From: Owenia fusiformis
Taxonomy: Eukaryota > Annelida > Polychaeta > Sabellida > Oweniidae
Reading direction: 5' to 3'
DNA length: 64,000 nucleotides
NCBI GenBank assembly: GCA_903813345.2
Contig: CAIIXF020000008.1
Location: forward strand, 36,354,867-36,418,866
Positions 25,826-39,401 of the stretch are shown piece after piece; the first letter of the stretch is position 1; each line of letters opens with the position of its first letter. The translations under genes were made by a program, and so were the position numbers. The notes below the pieces were generated by a model. It did not search any database and was not told the DNA's origin. It saw only the letters and a list, made by a program, of their open reading frames with translations.

Positions 25826-28800
25826 CAATGTCATTGGTGATTTATAATATGTGTATATAATGCTCAAGATCTTTTTTATATTACAAGATGTACAATTGTA
25901 TGTACAAGGGGCAACATTTCAGGTGACCCATAATACGGCTGGAACAGTAAGGGTTTGACAGGGTTAAACACTATGTAAGATAAAAGTTCAGGGTTTTTTA
26001 CATTAAAACATAATAGATGTAGCGAAAACATAGTTTTAAAATGTATTTGGGACTCATACATGTCATACACAATGTTAACTCTCTGGATAAAACCAAGAAC
26101 GTGAATCAGTGAATTAAAGAACACTGCCAGGTTTTCGTGTCGACCATGATTAAAATTATGACTTTAAAATAGAGAGTGTGTACTAAATATTTTACAAACA
26201 ATCACGACACAAACTGAGCTACCTCAATAGAAGAAATATTTTTGTACAAAATCTGTATTATGCACCAAAGATAGATGTTGCCTTAGTTTAAAAGAATGAA
26301 TTCCAAATTACTTATACAGTATAGTGTAGTGGCTAGATGCCACTTTTTGTGCAATCGTGTCTCAGTAGTTTTAGTTACTAGTACGTTCAACTCATCGATG
26401 GGTTTGGAAACCTTGATTCTCAATTCAATAACATTTAAGTTATTGTCATTTGCCAGTTAAAGAAATATTTTTAACTCAACAAGAGTAAGCTACTTATTGA
26501 ATATTTTTGAATTTCCTGTACTGATCAATACTGTAATTGATCAGTTAATCAGAAAACAAAAAATAATCCTAATTGATTAATGAATGCCTTGTATTTGTTC
26601 ATCACGATTGCCAAATAATCTTATTATCACTAGTGGGCGAATATTTGCTGCTACATCATGCAGAATCGGGGTTTCCATACTTTTTAATGGTAGTGTACTT
26701 AGTTTTAATCTGTGTAGACGGCCGGTTCTGTGAAATAAGTTTAACAATAGTAAATGTTGTATCATATCTAAGGTGGTGTAAAACACTCAATTTAATCTTT
26801 CATGTAACACAATCTTTAAGGTAGGCCTCATAGAACATACTTTTAATTACGCAATTCACTTGTTGGCTTGAATATTGACGCCAAACGTATGGCACTTGGC
26901 CCACCTTAATCTGTGTCTTTAGCACATGAACCATTTGCACCAGAAACGTGCAAATTCTTCAAAGTGCATTGGTATCAAATACTATGCAGAATTATTACGA
27001 AAACGTTTACGTACATATTTGTTTAATTATTATGTAAGTAAACAGTAACTTTCGTTACCAACGTTTATTCTAGCTGGGTCAACCCAGGCTAATAATATAT
27101 CATTAAATGATGTAAAACAGAAGAACACAAACGTTCTAAATGCAAGACTTACACAAATAAGTATGACTGTACCTATTTATAAAAACCTTTTGCTGTCTGA
27201 TATTTTGAATTTGGGATGGTTACTTTAAAAAGGTTCTATCATGTTATATTGCCAACTGAATTATTCATAATACAATATTAACATTTACATTACAAATGTA
27301 CTATTATTATCTACTAATAGAGTATAAATAAATATATTGATTTCTACATAAACCGATTGAGTTCAGCTTTTCTCTCGACTGCTGTCGATAAAAATGTTCG
27401 AGCATGAACTTTAATGAAAAACATCGCTCTATAAGTCTAAATATCCAAGAAGGAATGGAAAACAAACCAAAAAAGAAAAATCTTGAAACTTTAGTATTGA
27501 CAATATTTGAAAAAGAAAGAATAGACAAAGCAACAAAGTAGCACTTGCGTGAATTCTCCACTTTGGCCAAATCAAGAACTTTAATATATGATCCTACTAT
27601 TATCTTTTAATAAGCGTTTCCCTACATAGTCCATCTACCCAATTTGCCAATGTACACGTAACATCCTGAAAACTACATCTAAGCAGACTAATACCTACAA
27701 CATTTGTAAAAGTTTATAATTAGTGGTTCCTAATCACAAAGTGATTGCCCCCGCTATCTTTCTGTTTAATAAGTGCATGTAATGAAATCAGAAGTATGTA
27801 TTTAGCGATGTACCCTTTGCATTCGTTCGACTTCTTAAAAGAGAGTTTCGTCTTCGGTAGCACACACAGGGTAAAAGCAATGGGAACTTTGTCGATAAAT
27901 CTTCAGAACGTATCATCAGACTAATTGATTATGCAATATATACTAATTATCCAAATATGGTCATCAATATGATCTCGGGTAAATTTTTGTTTTTTGGGTT
28001 AAATGACTGTGCCAGTGATACAACTAATTCTGGAGTTTTCTCAACATTTACTTTTTACTTCTTGTATTTCCATAGCCTATAATAAATGGTAATTTAAAAA
28101 GACAAATGCGGAAACGAGGTCTTCCAATTTATATTTATTCTTGGAGGTGGTCAATATGTGATGAAAATCTGAGTTTCGTTTCGATGTAGCTTTGAATGGA
28201 TGTTTGATATGTCATGATCAGATTCTGTCAGATTTCTATGATCGGTGACCGAAGGCTTGCCACAAGTCAAGATGATATAAGACATTGCGATATGACAAAG
28301 GTTTAAATGATCGGGTCATGACCCTCGAATACTAGATACTCCTACTTCTGCGATGCCATAGAGTAACCATGATGGTTCAACAATAAATAGTTTAAAATTA
28401 TTTAACTCTGACAAAGAAATATAAAATAATGTAGTTTCCAATCGTTAGATAAGTGTGAAGTGTAAATCGAGTGTGAATTGATTGATTTATGCAACTCACG
28501 ATTGAAAATCCACTAAATCCAATTCAAAACTGTGATACGAAAATGTACAAAAAGTTATTTTACAAATCAGATATGATGACGTTCAAAGCGATATTTGTTT
28601 TCTCGTATTTTAATGCAATTTTATTTGCCGTGTTTTTTATTGAGAATGACACTGGTTAATTTCATAAAGAACTGAGCGCATAATTTAATATATCTCGAAT
28701 CCCATGAGATTATATGATCGAATGATATGCGAATCTGAAAGACAACTGCAAGAATTATGCCATGGTGCCGTCATAAATTATGGATACACATTAAAAACTA

Positions 28801-31800
28801 GTGCAAATTGGAGAATACATTATTCAGCAGTACTGATAATAGGAATATCTGGCGTGCTAGATATATTTATCAATTATAGATAAGCGAAATAAATATATTG
28901 GCTTGCTTCCAACTTGTACATTGATTCTATGTACGTGTTGCATTTTTATAATATTTACATTAAGGATTTGAAATATAAACCATTCAACATACACCATACC
29001 ATTGGAAATGTTACGACATAGAAAATATTGTTATTTACCAAACATAAATCATTGTAAAGCAGCACTTATCGCTAACCCTTGCCTAACACCGAGCCTCACA
29101 CCTTTTCGCGTTGAAATAACTCTCAAAACCACTTATCAATTACGCAAACTGTTTGAATTATGTCATCATTAAAGTTAAGTCTGCGATTCAATGACAAGCA
29201 TTTAAATCGAATCAATTCCGACACGTCTAGAGGTCTGAGACAGTGACATAACACTGACAGCCAGAGGTTGCACGGTGACCAAACGTTGACCAAAATTCTC
29301 CCGATGACACAATCCAAAACAATACCGGGACATGCGTAACCCCTGGGAATTTTTACCCCTCGCATATATCACCATCTGGGTTTCATAGCATAGGAAGTTT
29401 CTACGGTTATAACCACTGCTTGGAGATTGAACATTCACATATGGTTTGATGACTTAATGTTGACCCCTCCGAAAACAAGGGTCAGGTCTTGGGAGCTTTA
29501 ATGTAACCGAGATGACATTACATAGAAATGAACAACAAAGCCACAATTTGCGCTGAATACTGAATAGCTCGCTGTTCCTTTCATTGATTCAACAGTGCAG
29601 TCTTCGATGCGATAACAGTGCCCCTACACACGCACGAGCCTTTGGTAACATGGGCTAAACTTTTACCCCTAGACGGCAATAACATCGCGTAACATACAAA
29701 ACGGTGTTGATGCAACGGGGAAATACTGTCTGGCGTGGCAATGGTCTGTATAATAGCTAGTTTTTCCAAATCTGCATACAGCCCATTGTAGACCATGCTG
29801 ACATCGAAAGTTCAAATTATGTTGCATAAATTACCTTCCCATGATGTCATGTAAATTAATTAGCTGACACTATGAGCCATTCTTCTTGTTTTTATTTTTG
29901 TATTTATTCGCCAAATTAAAAATATGAATTTAAAAACTGAGCTGGTCTAAAATAATTTTACAAAAAACGTCATGTACCCGGGCACCCCAGCAGAGGTTCC
30001 CCTTTACTTTTATCACAAATCTATTTAATATATTCAACAAAATCATGACATCAAATCATAATAGGAAAAAGAAGTTGAAACAGTAAAAACGACAGCCACT
30101 TATTAATATCCTTGTATTGGTTCAACTTTCCGTACCCCCTCCGTCTATTTCCCGACCTTGTCTTGGCGAAAAAGAAAGAGTGGAGAGGGGGGGGGGGCTA
30201 AGAGAATTAAAAATTGTAACTACTAAATATGATCTTGAACTTGGTGATATATGTGAATACTAGAATCGTGCTGAAGATGGCAAGCGTGATCTATCGACAT
30301 CATAATATTGCATAAGGGGGAGTGCCCTAGTTCGGTTTAATGACCAATTAATACTCAATGACCCTGGTATATTGAAAGATGGCCCACGTAGTCATATAGC
30401 ACATTTACATAGCTGGATAGCTATAAGTGGTAATATATATCAATAAATCGCCCCATTAATCTGTATTTCATAATTAGAATGATTTATAGGGGTTTATGTT
30501 GCGTTTTTCAGATGTTGCTAGTTGTGCTTTCTAATCGACATTGATTTTATAACTCTCAAGTCAATATGATTTGAGGCAAATAAGAACAGTTTTTATTACT
30601 GGTTTATCATTATTCTCCGAACGGAGGGGCTCCATTATGCATTCCCTACAAGGTTCTTCATGTAGACTTTAACAGTGTAGATTAAAAATCTATAGTCTCT
30701 AGATCTATATAATTGGTTCAGAACAACATCCTGTAGTATTTTGTATTGGTTATAAGCAAATAGAAGTTACGGATTTGATATTTGATTTCATTTGCGATTG
30801 TTTCTTGTACTTGTACATCAATATATTGATTCACCTACTTTTTAAATGAAAATTATTGTTGCCGTATTGGGAGGTCGATCTTTTGTATTTTGATTGTACC
30901 GATTATGTTATTTATCCTCACTAACATATTACCACAACTATTAACCCAGTTAAAGTTGTCAAATTGTTGACTAATTAAGGTAAGTGATTACGCCTCATTA
31001 CCCCATAAATGTAGTTCCAAAAATAATCAATCGATCAATAATTTCTCAATTAATTATCAATCATCGGAGCAAAATCTGTCATCAAATAAATATTAGACAT
31101 GACATATCATTTTTATTTGTAGCTATAGTTGACGTAAAACAGCTTCCAAGGTAATAACGCACCATTGTTAGATGTTATTTCACATTCGTGTTTGTTTACA
31201 TAGCCACTAATCAGTACTCTACAAACTGCATAACATCACCTGCCATCTTTCTTTAACTTCGAGTACCATTTTCGCATCTTACTGCCATCTATAAAACGTA
31301 GTAAACTTTTCTAACTAGTTGAAACAGAAAGAGAATCAGAACTGAATGGAGCATGTTTTGGTCCAACTACTCTTTGCAAAAAGTGATTATCGCCATCTAT
31401 TCTCCGAGTGTTAAGCTAAAGAAATCATCCACAGTTTTCCATCGTTCCTTCAAAAGTATGTGATCTGGAGCCCTGCGTTCGGATGACGAGTAGACCCGAA
31501 TCACGATCTATGCAGATGAATATTTGAACTTGCCGACAGTATGTCATCTCTCTCCATGGTTCTGCTCGTACGTAATTTAATTTGAGCCTGGCTGCTCTGC
31601 AGCACCCTCTTATAACGATTGCAAAATATAAATTGATAGAGTAATATTTACGCACAAACACTGTTAGGCTCTCAAACTAGTTACCGAAATGGATTCGTTT
31701 CGGTAACAAAATGTCGGAACCACGAAGGTACGACTTTTCATTTTCCTTAGTTGGCAGAATCTCCACAACATTTTTATCACAAACGTGTGTCAGTATCACA

Positions 31801-34191
31801 TGTTTAAGAAAACCTACATGTTTGGGAACAATGCAGTTAGTTCAGAAGACGGCACTGGAATCATCGATTTATACCTCGGAACGGATTAAAAGTGCAGATC
31901 TAAACAGTTTTTAAATTCCGTTTGCGTAACAAAAATGCTGTATTTTATCGATGGTGACTTATAGTTTGAAGAGTGCAGTGGAAAGACACAAGAGAAACCC
32001 CTGCAAGTGGTTAATACTGATGTGCCATCTATGTGGGTCCTCATCTTCCTCTTGATATGTCCTTCAACGAGTTTAGTACTTATCTAGTAATAACTCAAAA
32101 TAAAATAGCTAGGCTCATGGAATCACATTTGTTGATATTTCCTCGCCCAGTTTTCATCGTTGAGGGTTGCCTCAACCTGCTATAATCCGAAGTTCATGTA
32201 TGAAAACAAAATGGTTAACGTAGAAACAATTTGAATTGAATACAGAAACAAAGGCTCAAAATATGAACGTACTCAACCGTGCGCGGTGATATCTATTACT
32301 TGTTTGTTCGCAACCTACTACGAGGAAAAGTAAGGCCATGATATCGATTCTGTCAGAAAACATATTAATTTTATCATGCCTTCAAAAATGGCATTGTTCT
32401 TATCAATCTGATCTGATGCTTATTTGAGGCACGTATTAATTAACCTTTGAAATGTCAGATTCGCTACGAATATTTGTAAGCAGGGAGTAAGATCCCAAAT
32501 TAATAAATCATTGGATGGAATCGATGTTGTTACGCAAGCTGACCCTCGTGTGTCCGACTTAAGAGTTCGTCCAGTTAAGTTAAAGTCCCAAATTGACCAA
32601 GGCCGGAGCATAAGGACCGAGTCAAGATGTTGATGCCCGGGTTTTGAGTTTTGACGTTAACGCATAGACGTGATTAATTACCAATGTACATGATAGACTG
32701 ACCCCCCCCCCCCCTTCTCAATAAGTAATGGATTTAATTGTCGATGTAGGCTTACTAATAGTTCGCGTCATTCAGTTTTACTCCCTCCCCAAACGCACCT
32801 AATCAAGATGTGGGCGTATCATACATGCAGATCGAATTATCCATGTGAACTTTTACCCGACAATAAAATTTACATGCTATTTCCAAGTTGTTTATTAATA
32901 CATAATATCGTATAATCGATTTTTACCAATCAAAATGTTAACTGTTTTTAGTATAAGCTAACCACAATTACATCCCACAAATTCTTGTTGGCAATTGAAA
33001 AAGAAATTGACTTCTCTCATCAGTTAGTACGTAAAATCAATGTTATCGTTTATTGTGAAAAGGTACGTCAGCGGACGTCGTCTGTTCAAGTCTGCAGACT
33101 GGTCTGCGCCATTTCTAGACCGCCAGTGATACATGTAGTTTGATTGCGTGTCTGATTGATTTTAAACCATTTTTGATTTTAAGGTACGATATTGTTCACC
33201 CTTTGCCTAGTTTTAATCCCATGGTCAATCAAGGTCCATTAATCATATGGTCCATTTTAGACCCACATTATACCTTTTAAGGGGGGGGGGGGTGGGAGGG
33301 GGATCTGACACTTTATCTCGATAAACCCCACCTTTAGCTAATGACAAAGGAAGTTCTTTGATGTAAATTTTACGAGATATGGGCACATTGTCTTTATCCC
33401 CATCAATATAAACATAGAGAATAAAATAGAATTTCTCTGTTCATAAATTTTCTGTTTTGATGTAATAAGATTTACGTTGCGTTTCGGTGAGACCACATGA
33501 TAAATCAGTAGAATAACGACCGACGAAAATATTACAATTGTTTCAGGATGTGGATTTATCTCTCGAATAACTCAAACAAGATACGTAAAAAGGGCAATCA
33601 ATCATGGTTCAGATGATTACTTCCTTACCACACAGAGTAATTTAAAAAACAAGGTCTGAATGCAAGACAATTTGTACGCCTATTCATTATTCCAACATTA
33701 CCACATGAAGCCTTTAATCCAATCCAGTTTAGGTAGATTTGAATAAGCTGTCTATCATCCTTGTCGGGTTTCTCATCTAAGTGAGTTTCTGTGTAATATA
33801 TAGGAAGGGATTGTTCAGGGATTGTCAAGGGAAATGTTCAGTGGGAGTCTGCATATTAAAAGAAATGATTAAAGCATGTTTGATGTGATATATTCTGACA
33901 TTCGCTAGGTCGACCAAAGGGCCACGGATGATAACGCATACATAGTTAGGCGCAAAAATCCCCTGCTGGCCTTTGTTTCCTCAGTGGCATAATGTACAAG
34001 ATACATGAAATGATTACAATCGTAATTCTTGCATTCTTGAGTTATATTTATGTTTTCGAAACATTTTTAATGCGTTGCTGTAAAAATTGCAATCCATTTT
34101 TTGTCACACTTCACCAACGCGATCATCTTGATTCTCAAGGTATATGTTGCTCCAACCACAACCACCCCGGACGTCGATAATGTAGTACAAG
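25826..34191. other. Long non-coding interval
   Basis: Begins with the 3'UTR of the bZIP gene (no clear near AATAAA; one lies at about 27326). No convincing exon was found in the remaining 8 kb. Notable small items are a perfect palindromic nuclear-receptor-like GGGTCATGACCC at 28313-28324, a dispersed repeat at 27816-27885 shared with 37941-38010, a hairpin GTTACCGAAA/TTTCGGTAAC at 31680-31707, a G-run at 30186, a C-run at 32700 and a G-run at 33280. Confidence 0.5.
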
Positions 34192-34350
34192 TTATTGTAT
34201 ATTTTTCCTGTCAAGAAAGGTGTTATTGTATATTTCTCCTATCATGAAAGGTGTATATATTTCTCCTGCCATGAAAGGTGTTATTGTGTTATTGTATATT
34301 TTTCCTGTCGAGAAAGGTGTTATTGTATATTTTTCATATCAAGAAAGGTT
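34192..34350. repeat. Minisatellite, about 5 copies of a 30-40 bp unit
   Basis: Imperfect units of the form GAAAGGTGTTATTGTATATT followed by TTTCCTGTCAA. Unit length varies because TTATTG is gained or lost. Each unit carries a pyrimidine-rich stretch plus AAG and then AAAGGTG, so the units look like miniature 3'/5' splice-site pairs, although no gene is seen here. Confidence 0.8.
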
Positions 34351-34594
34351 AACTCGTTTCGAAATAGCGGAGGCCTGCAGCAGAGCAGGCTGGATGTTTA
34401 TAAAATAGAATAGTCATGGAAGCCATGAAAACTAATCTACTAATAGACACCCTGTTGAAAATTGCCTATGTGGATGAAGTAAGAATCCATGTAGTAGTAA
34501 GATCCAGAAATAATTCTGATATAATGGATGGTTAGAGTCTCGTGCAGTAGGGTTAAGGAAATATTTATAGAAACTGTTTGACGGTTTGATATTC

Positions 34595-34600
34595 TTTATT
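34595..34600 (-). terminator. Putative poly(A) signal of the ankyrin gene
   Basis: AATAAA on the minus strand, about 266 bases past the stop codon at 34866. It is the first canonical hexamer I see downstream. Confidence 0.4.
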
Positions 34601-34865
34601 AGAATCATTTGCTGATAGTAGCGTCTAGGCTAACTCTATTTGAGCTTGGCATCTTGCTCTACGAGGTTCCAACTTTGAAGTCGAAGACTAGACTCGAGAT
34701 AAAGTTGCCCTTTTAATTTCAAAGATGCGTTGAGAGCTGATTTATCTCAAGGTGGTTCATGCATGCTCAGTAATTCTTTTTAAACTAATTATCAATGACA
34801 GTACTACTTTGCCGCTATTTACAATTGCAATATGGGAAGCATCGACGTCAATATGAATCAGTCGG

Positions 34866-35621
34866 TTAAGATACAGAGCCGTTTTTAGTTGGACTTTCGT
34901 TGGTTTCGTCTTCTTTTATCGAATGTGATACAAAGGGCTTTTGTGGTAAATTGATATTTGATTTGTAATCATCACAATTTATTATCGTCTCCCTACTTAA
35001 CCATTGCTGCAATTTTGCGTTAAAGTATATCCAAGTTCGCATTAATAATCTGATTATATAGGACACTGTTTGTTTGATAAATGAAAATGCTTCTAACGAG
35101 TAATATTTTGTTAATCCCGAGAACATGAGTTTTCTGTGCAACTGTTCAATCATAACAGCGTTAAACAGTTGAGAGGTCGCAGCATCTTTTGCTAGATCGA
35201 TGGGTAAATCACCGTCATTAGTTCTTTCAAATACATCCGCGCCAAAACATATGAGCATACTAGCGACCTGTACAAAACCTGCTGCCGAAGCAGTGTGAAG
35301 GGGTGAGAAGCCATTTATGTCTCTGGAATTCACCGTAGCGCCGTGGTTTAACATTATTTTTACCGAATCCATATTATTGTTCAATACGCAGTGGTGCAGG
35401 GGCGTTAAGCCCACATGGTTCGTTTCGTTAACATTAATAGCAGCCCCACCACAAGATGGGCTATAATCCTTGTGCTTGAGGATTTTCATGATTTCTTCCG
35501 GGTCCCCATCTTGGACTACCGATTGAAATAACGCAGCTAATGGAAATGAAACTTTCCTATTTCTAGAGGCAATCTCCGGATTAGACTCGGAGTTGCTGCT
35601 TGACGTTCTTCGTAATGCCAT
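34866..35621 (-). CDS. Ankyrin-repeat PP1 regulatory-subunit-like protein (PPP1R27/MYPT-like)
   Basis: An intact single-exon ORF of 251 residues. Near the N-terminus RKVSF (residues 22-26) fits the RVxF motif that docks on protein phosphatase 1, followed by a helix (FPLAALFQSVVQDGDPEEI) as in MYPT1 and PPP1R27. Two clear ankyrin repeats follow (GLTPLHHCVLNNNMDSVKIM at about 69-88 and GFSPLHTASAAGFVQVASML at about 102-121), then a third partial one (DGDLPIDLA). The RVxF-then-ankyrin order is that of PP1 targeting subunits. Unlike PPP1R27 (about 154 residues) it has some 80 extra C-terminal residues with an aromatic, amphipathic segment (VSYIIRLLMRTWIYF) that could bind membrane, and a polar tail. 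The start is the ATG at 35621, preceded by AT-rich leader. PP1 binding is predicted, not shown. Confidence 0.85.
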   Translation of the reverse strand: MALRRTSSSNSESNPEIASRNRKVSFPLAALFQSVVQDGDPEEIMKILKHKDYSPSCGGAAINVNETNHVGLTPLHHCVLNNNMDSVKIMLNHGATVNSRDINGFSPLHTASAAGFVQVASMLICFGADVFERTNDGDLPIDLAKDAATSQLFNAVMIEQLHRKLMFSGLTKYYSLEAFSFIKQTVSYIIRLLMRTWIYFNAKLQQWLSRETIINCDDYKSNINLPQKPFVSHSIKEDETNESPTKNGSVS

Positions 35622-37396
35622 TATTTATTCGCAAGTGTAGGCGTTTTCAGGTCAATTGTTGATCGTCCTATAGTGTGTTGCACTGCTGGAAGGATTCGGG
35701 CGCTCCATTGGTGCTGTTGGGCTGCAATGCATCACTGGCCTTTACTCGGGCCTTTACTGCTTCGAAATGTATTTGTACAACGATAGAGTGATCTAAGTAA
35801 GCCCTAGTCTGTTACTCTCACCATTCCAGGGACTATGTAGTTATGGAAGACTGATGTATGCCCTAGACTCCTGATGCTGGGATCAGGTGCGATATAGCCA
35901 GTTAGATACTGAGTAATGGTTCAAGTTCGACGAGGTCCTAGCAACGAGTGTATTAACGACATGACAACGAAACCTCATTTGTATAAAAGGCAATCATCTG
36001 TGTAAACTTTTGTTCGTTCTTGTAAATATATCATCCAAATGTTCATAATAAATCCACGTAAACACGTAATTTAACTATAGGAATCAGTTGCGATGTTCCA
36101 TAAGCTTCAACGGCGTCTATTAGGTAAGTCTAACTCATGCTAAGCATAAGTGGCTATATAGCATATATTTGGATATGCTGCCCTTTCGCATCAGATGCAG
36201 TTGCCAAGCATTCCTTAGTTATGCAACCTATACTAACACTAAGTTCTTCGTTACATGATCTTACTTGGTTATACTGAAAGGAAGCGATAAAGCTAAGAAT
36301 ACGATTAATCAATCTTTATTCTTTCTTGCTACTTTATTAGCCGCTGTGATGCAACATTCAATATACCATCCTAATAAGAAAATTGCTTCAACAGGTAATA
36401 ATCATTTACGCCTTCCGTTTTATCTGCGTTCTTTTTATTGCAATGATAAATGCCGTATTAAATCATTTTATTGAATTTCGGCTTATGTAGATCATTTAGC
36501 TGTCATTGTGGTTTTCCTTGGCGATATCCCGATAATTCTATTATGAACGATAACAAGGAGCACAGTTTAATTAGTATCTCCGTTGGTGAATAAAAAAGAA
36601 GGGCATTAGAGATGTTATGGATGAGGAAAACACCTGTTTAGAAGGATAATTACATGTGTAAAAGATATTATTTCCTGGGGCCAAGGAATACGTAATAAAT
36701 GTAGTGTATGTAATATACAATCATTGGCTGCATTTTATCATACTAACGCGTGAATAAGGATGAGATAGATGAACGAAAGATTGACACACTAGTAGTATTT
36801 ACATACATACTGCTATTACAAAATGCCATTTTATAATACATTACCATTCTGATACTCATAGCATCTCTCTCTGCTGCATCACAGATATTTCTCTCCAGAA
36901 GGATAGAGATGGAGTGGGCGTGGCTTACACACGATCGGATTGTCATATATTCCTCGATTGAGGTCACACATCCTCTGAACTGTCGATGTTGCGTGACCAG
37001 AAAGCAAGCCATAATCTAAGATGAAGATCATTTCTTCATCCTAGCCATAATACACAATCAAGAGTGGCTCCGGGAAGATGTTACGCAGGCATGGCAGTTA
37101 CCCTAATTGAAAAGCAAACATACCTTTTTGCTTTTACTTAAGTTCTGTATCATTACAATCCACTTGCAAGCCATATCATAAGGAGAAAAACAAAATGTAT
37201 TATTTTATTTCTACTATACAGGTATCAAGCATGTAATGATGAAATTAGAAATCAAATATCCATCCGTACGGCCATTGCAAGGGTATAAGTATTTATGAAA
37301 TAACTAAGCATAAATGAAGTCCTTCGAAGAAGGATGTCAAATGTTCTAAAGTGATGTATACTTCCAATACATATCAATGAGATTCAAAGAGCCACG
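35622..37396. other. Upstream region of the ankyrin gene, no further gene seen
   Basis: The first few hundred bases should hold the promoter of the minus-strand ankyrin gene; no clear TATA box in the right orientation is visible. No coding exon was recognised. Confidence 0.4.
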
Positions 37397-37717
37397 CATT
37401 GGCGGATCCAGAAGCCAACAAGGGGGGGGGGGGGGGTTCAGAAGTCAACAGGGGGGGGGGCGAATTTTGAGTCTGGAAAAATTGTCCGCGCTTGCGTGAA
37501 AACAAAATCGGGCCCCTAAAACCAAAAATTGGGCTCAAATTTCGAAAATTCAAGGCCCATTTTTTGGTAATCTGGCCCAAAGAAGGCCTAAAAATTATGC
37601 CCAAAAAGAAGGCCTCACACAATTTTTAAGCCCAAAAATGTTTGAGGCCCTATAATGTTTTTCTGGGCTCACAAAAAGGGCGGGCCCCACCCCCCCCCCC
37701 CCCTGGATCCGCCAGTG
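37397..37717. mobile_element. MITE with CAYTGGCGGATCCAG ends
   Basis: The left end CATTGGCGGATCCAG and right end CTGGATCCGCCAGTG are inverted copies, each next to long G or C runs. The inside is a string of variants of GGCCC(A/T)AAA-type words on both strands. A shorter relative is at 61936-62145. Short hAT-like ends are likely, but an 8-bp duplication is not convincing, so the superfamily is left open. Confidence 0.7.
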
Positions 37718-39347
37718 CCATGTGTGTCTAATTACATGATTAGATGTTAACGTTATGTGCAATTAGATTACAACGTGTATCTAATTACCTCATTAATGAG
37801 TAATCATACGCAATGCGGACTGCAGATTGAAATATTTAGTCCACCTTTCAATGAATAATTAATTAATCAGTGTAATTATAATTTATCATGATCAGGTAGT
37901 TTAGTATTTATTTTGCATGAAAAGAACATAGAGAATTGATACCCTTTGCATTCGTTTGACTTCACTTCTTAAAAGAGAGCTTCGTCTTCGTAGTTTTACT
38001 AGACTCTGCATGCAGGGTAGAGAATTGATTGCTACATCTATTAAAAGATTAAAAGCTGTGGTAGAACTACCAGGAACACTGACCATCATGTTCAGTTGGC
38101 CTTCTTGCGTGACTCGTCCTTCCTAGTTGCCCCGCGACTAGTTTAAATACCATTCATTGTATTTCAGAGTACTAAAAATGTATCTTGGATTAAATATATG
38201 AACCCAACTAAGGGTATATTGACCTTAATAACAAATAGAGAGGTGTGGGATTAAGATGTTTAAGTTTAAGTATATTTCCTCATCGCCCATATTTGCATAT
38301 TGAGTTTGCAAAATACAAAGTATAAAAAACAAAAGTTATATATTACAATACAATTTATTGTGCAACATGTACAATATTATCACAACTAACATTACGATAT
38401 GATATAATTTTTTATTTGCTCCAATTTGGAGAGCCAAATTAATTAATACAAATTAATTAAATTACAAATATTGTATACATTAAATACAATATATGGCGAA
38501 TTGAGTAAAGTAAGGTGACATTTATTTACGATGTGAATTCCGTCTCTGGTTGATCTGATTGAGGTTCTTCATAAATTCATCAATTTTGACATCAAATTTT
38601 GACCCAATGTAATGGAGATATAACATTGAAACGTTGCGGACTTTATAGTGAATAGAATCAAGATACAGATTTATTTTCTTTATTGGGATTTCTTTTGTTC
38701 CCCGCTTAGAAAACAGTCGTTAAACAAATATGGGGGTTAACATGTAAACCTATGAGGTCCTTAACTTTTTTGAGGAGTATATTATCTATACCTTATATCA
38801 CATTAGTAACATAATTTTGAAACGCTCGTATTTCGAGCGTAATATTAGGTTTCTTACCTCAAATTTGAAGATCTATTTGTGCACTTTTAGACCGAACGAT
38901 GTATTCTTATTTGATAACGTTCCAAGATTACCACCCCAGTCTGCAGTTTTAACATAAATATTTAAATTCCATATATTCATATTTATTTATTTATGTTATC
39001 ATCTTTAAGGCTAAGTTCTTTAAGTTTGTGGTATTTGCCTAAAGCAGGTATTCATAAATATTCAAAATCACCACACAAAACTATTTGTGGTGGCTCATGT
39101 GAGATTAAAGTTAGTTTGTTTGAAGTTTTCGTAAGAAATCTATGTTGCTGATTTCCCCGGATTTGCTCCACTAGCTTGTGACACAGTGAGTACAGTGAGA
39201 TTTCTAATTATTCACATCTGACATTTGCGTATTATTGGCTATTTCGCGTTAATTCAAGCGGTCTAAAGTAAATAAAACAAGTATTCATTCAAGATTTCAA
39301 CATCGATAGATCTAGGCCTATTGATTGAAGCCATTGAACGAATTGAA
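37718..39347. other. Non-coding stretch with a dispersed repeat
   Basis: A segment near 37941-38010 (CCTTTGCATTCGTTTGACTT, then CTTCTTAAAAGAGAGCTTCG) is closely repeated at 27816-27885, showing a dispersed repeat family in the genome. No gene was recognised. Confidence 0.5.
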
Positions 39348-39382
39348 CATGGGCTTTCATTTTCAATGATTGAAAGCCCATG
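39348..39382. mobile_element. 35-bp micro-element made almost only of two inverted ends
   Basis: CATGGGCTTTCA and TGAAAGCCCATG flank about 11 bases and are themselves flanked by direct repeats ATTGAA (39342-39347 and 39383-39388). The same ends occur on the 350-bp element at 52808-53157, so this looks like an extreme deletion derivative of that family. Confidence 0.6.
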
Positions 39383-39401
39383 ATTGAAAAAACATGATAT
39401 A

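Noticed and set aside
28313-28324. Palindrome GGGTCATGACCC as a functional hormone-receptor site
   Set aside because: A perfect inverted repeat of receptor half sites, but isolated in non-coding DNA with no gene nearby; noted only.
31680-31707. Hairpin GTTACCGAAA ... TTTCGGTAAC as a microRNA precursor
   Set aside because: The stem is only 10 bp, too short for a microRNA precursor; more likely a palindromic site or element end.
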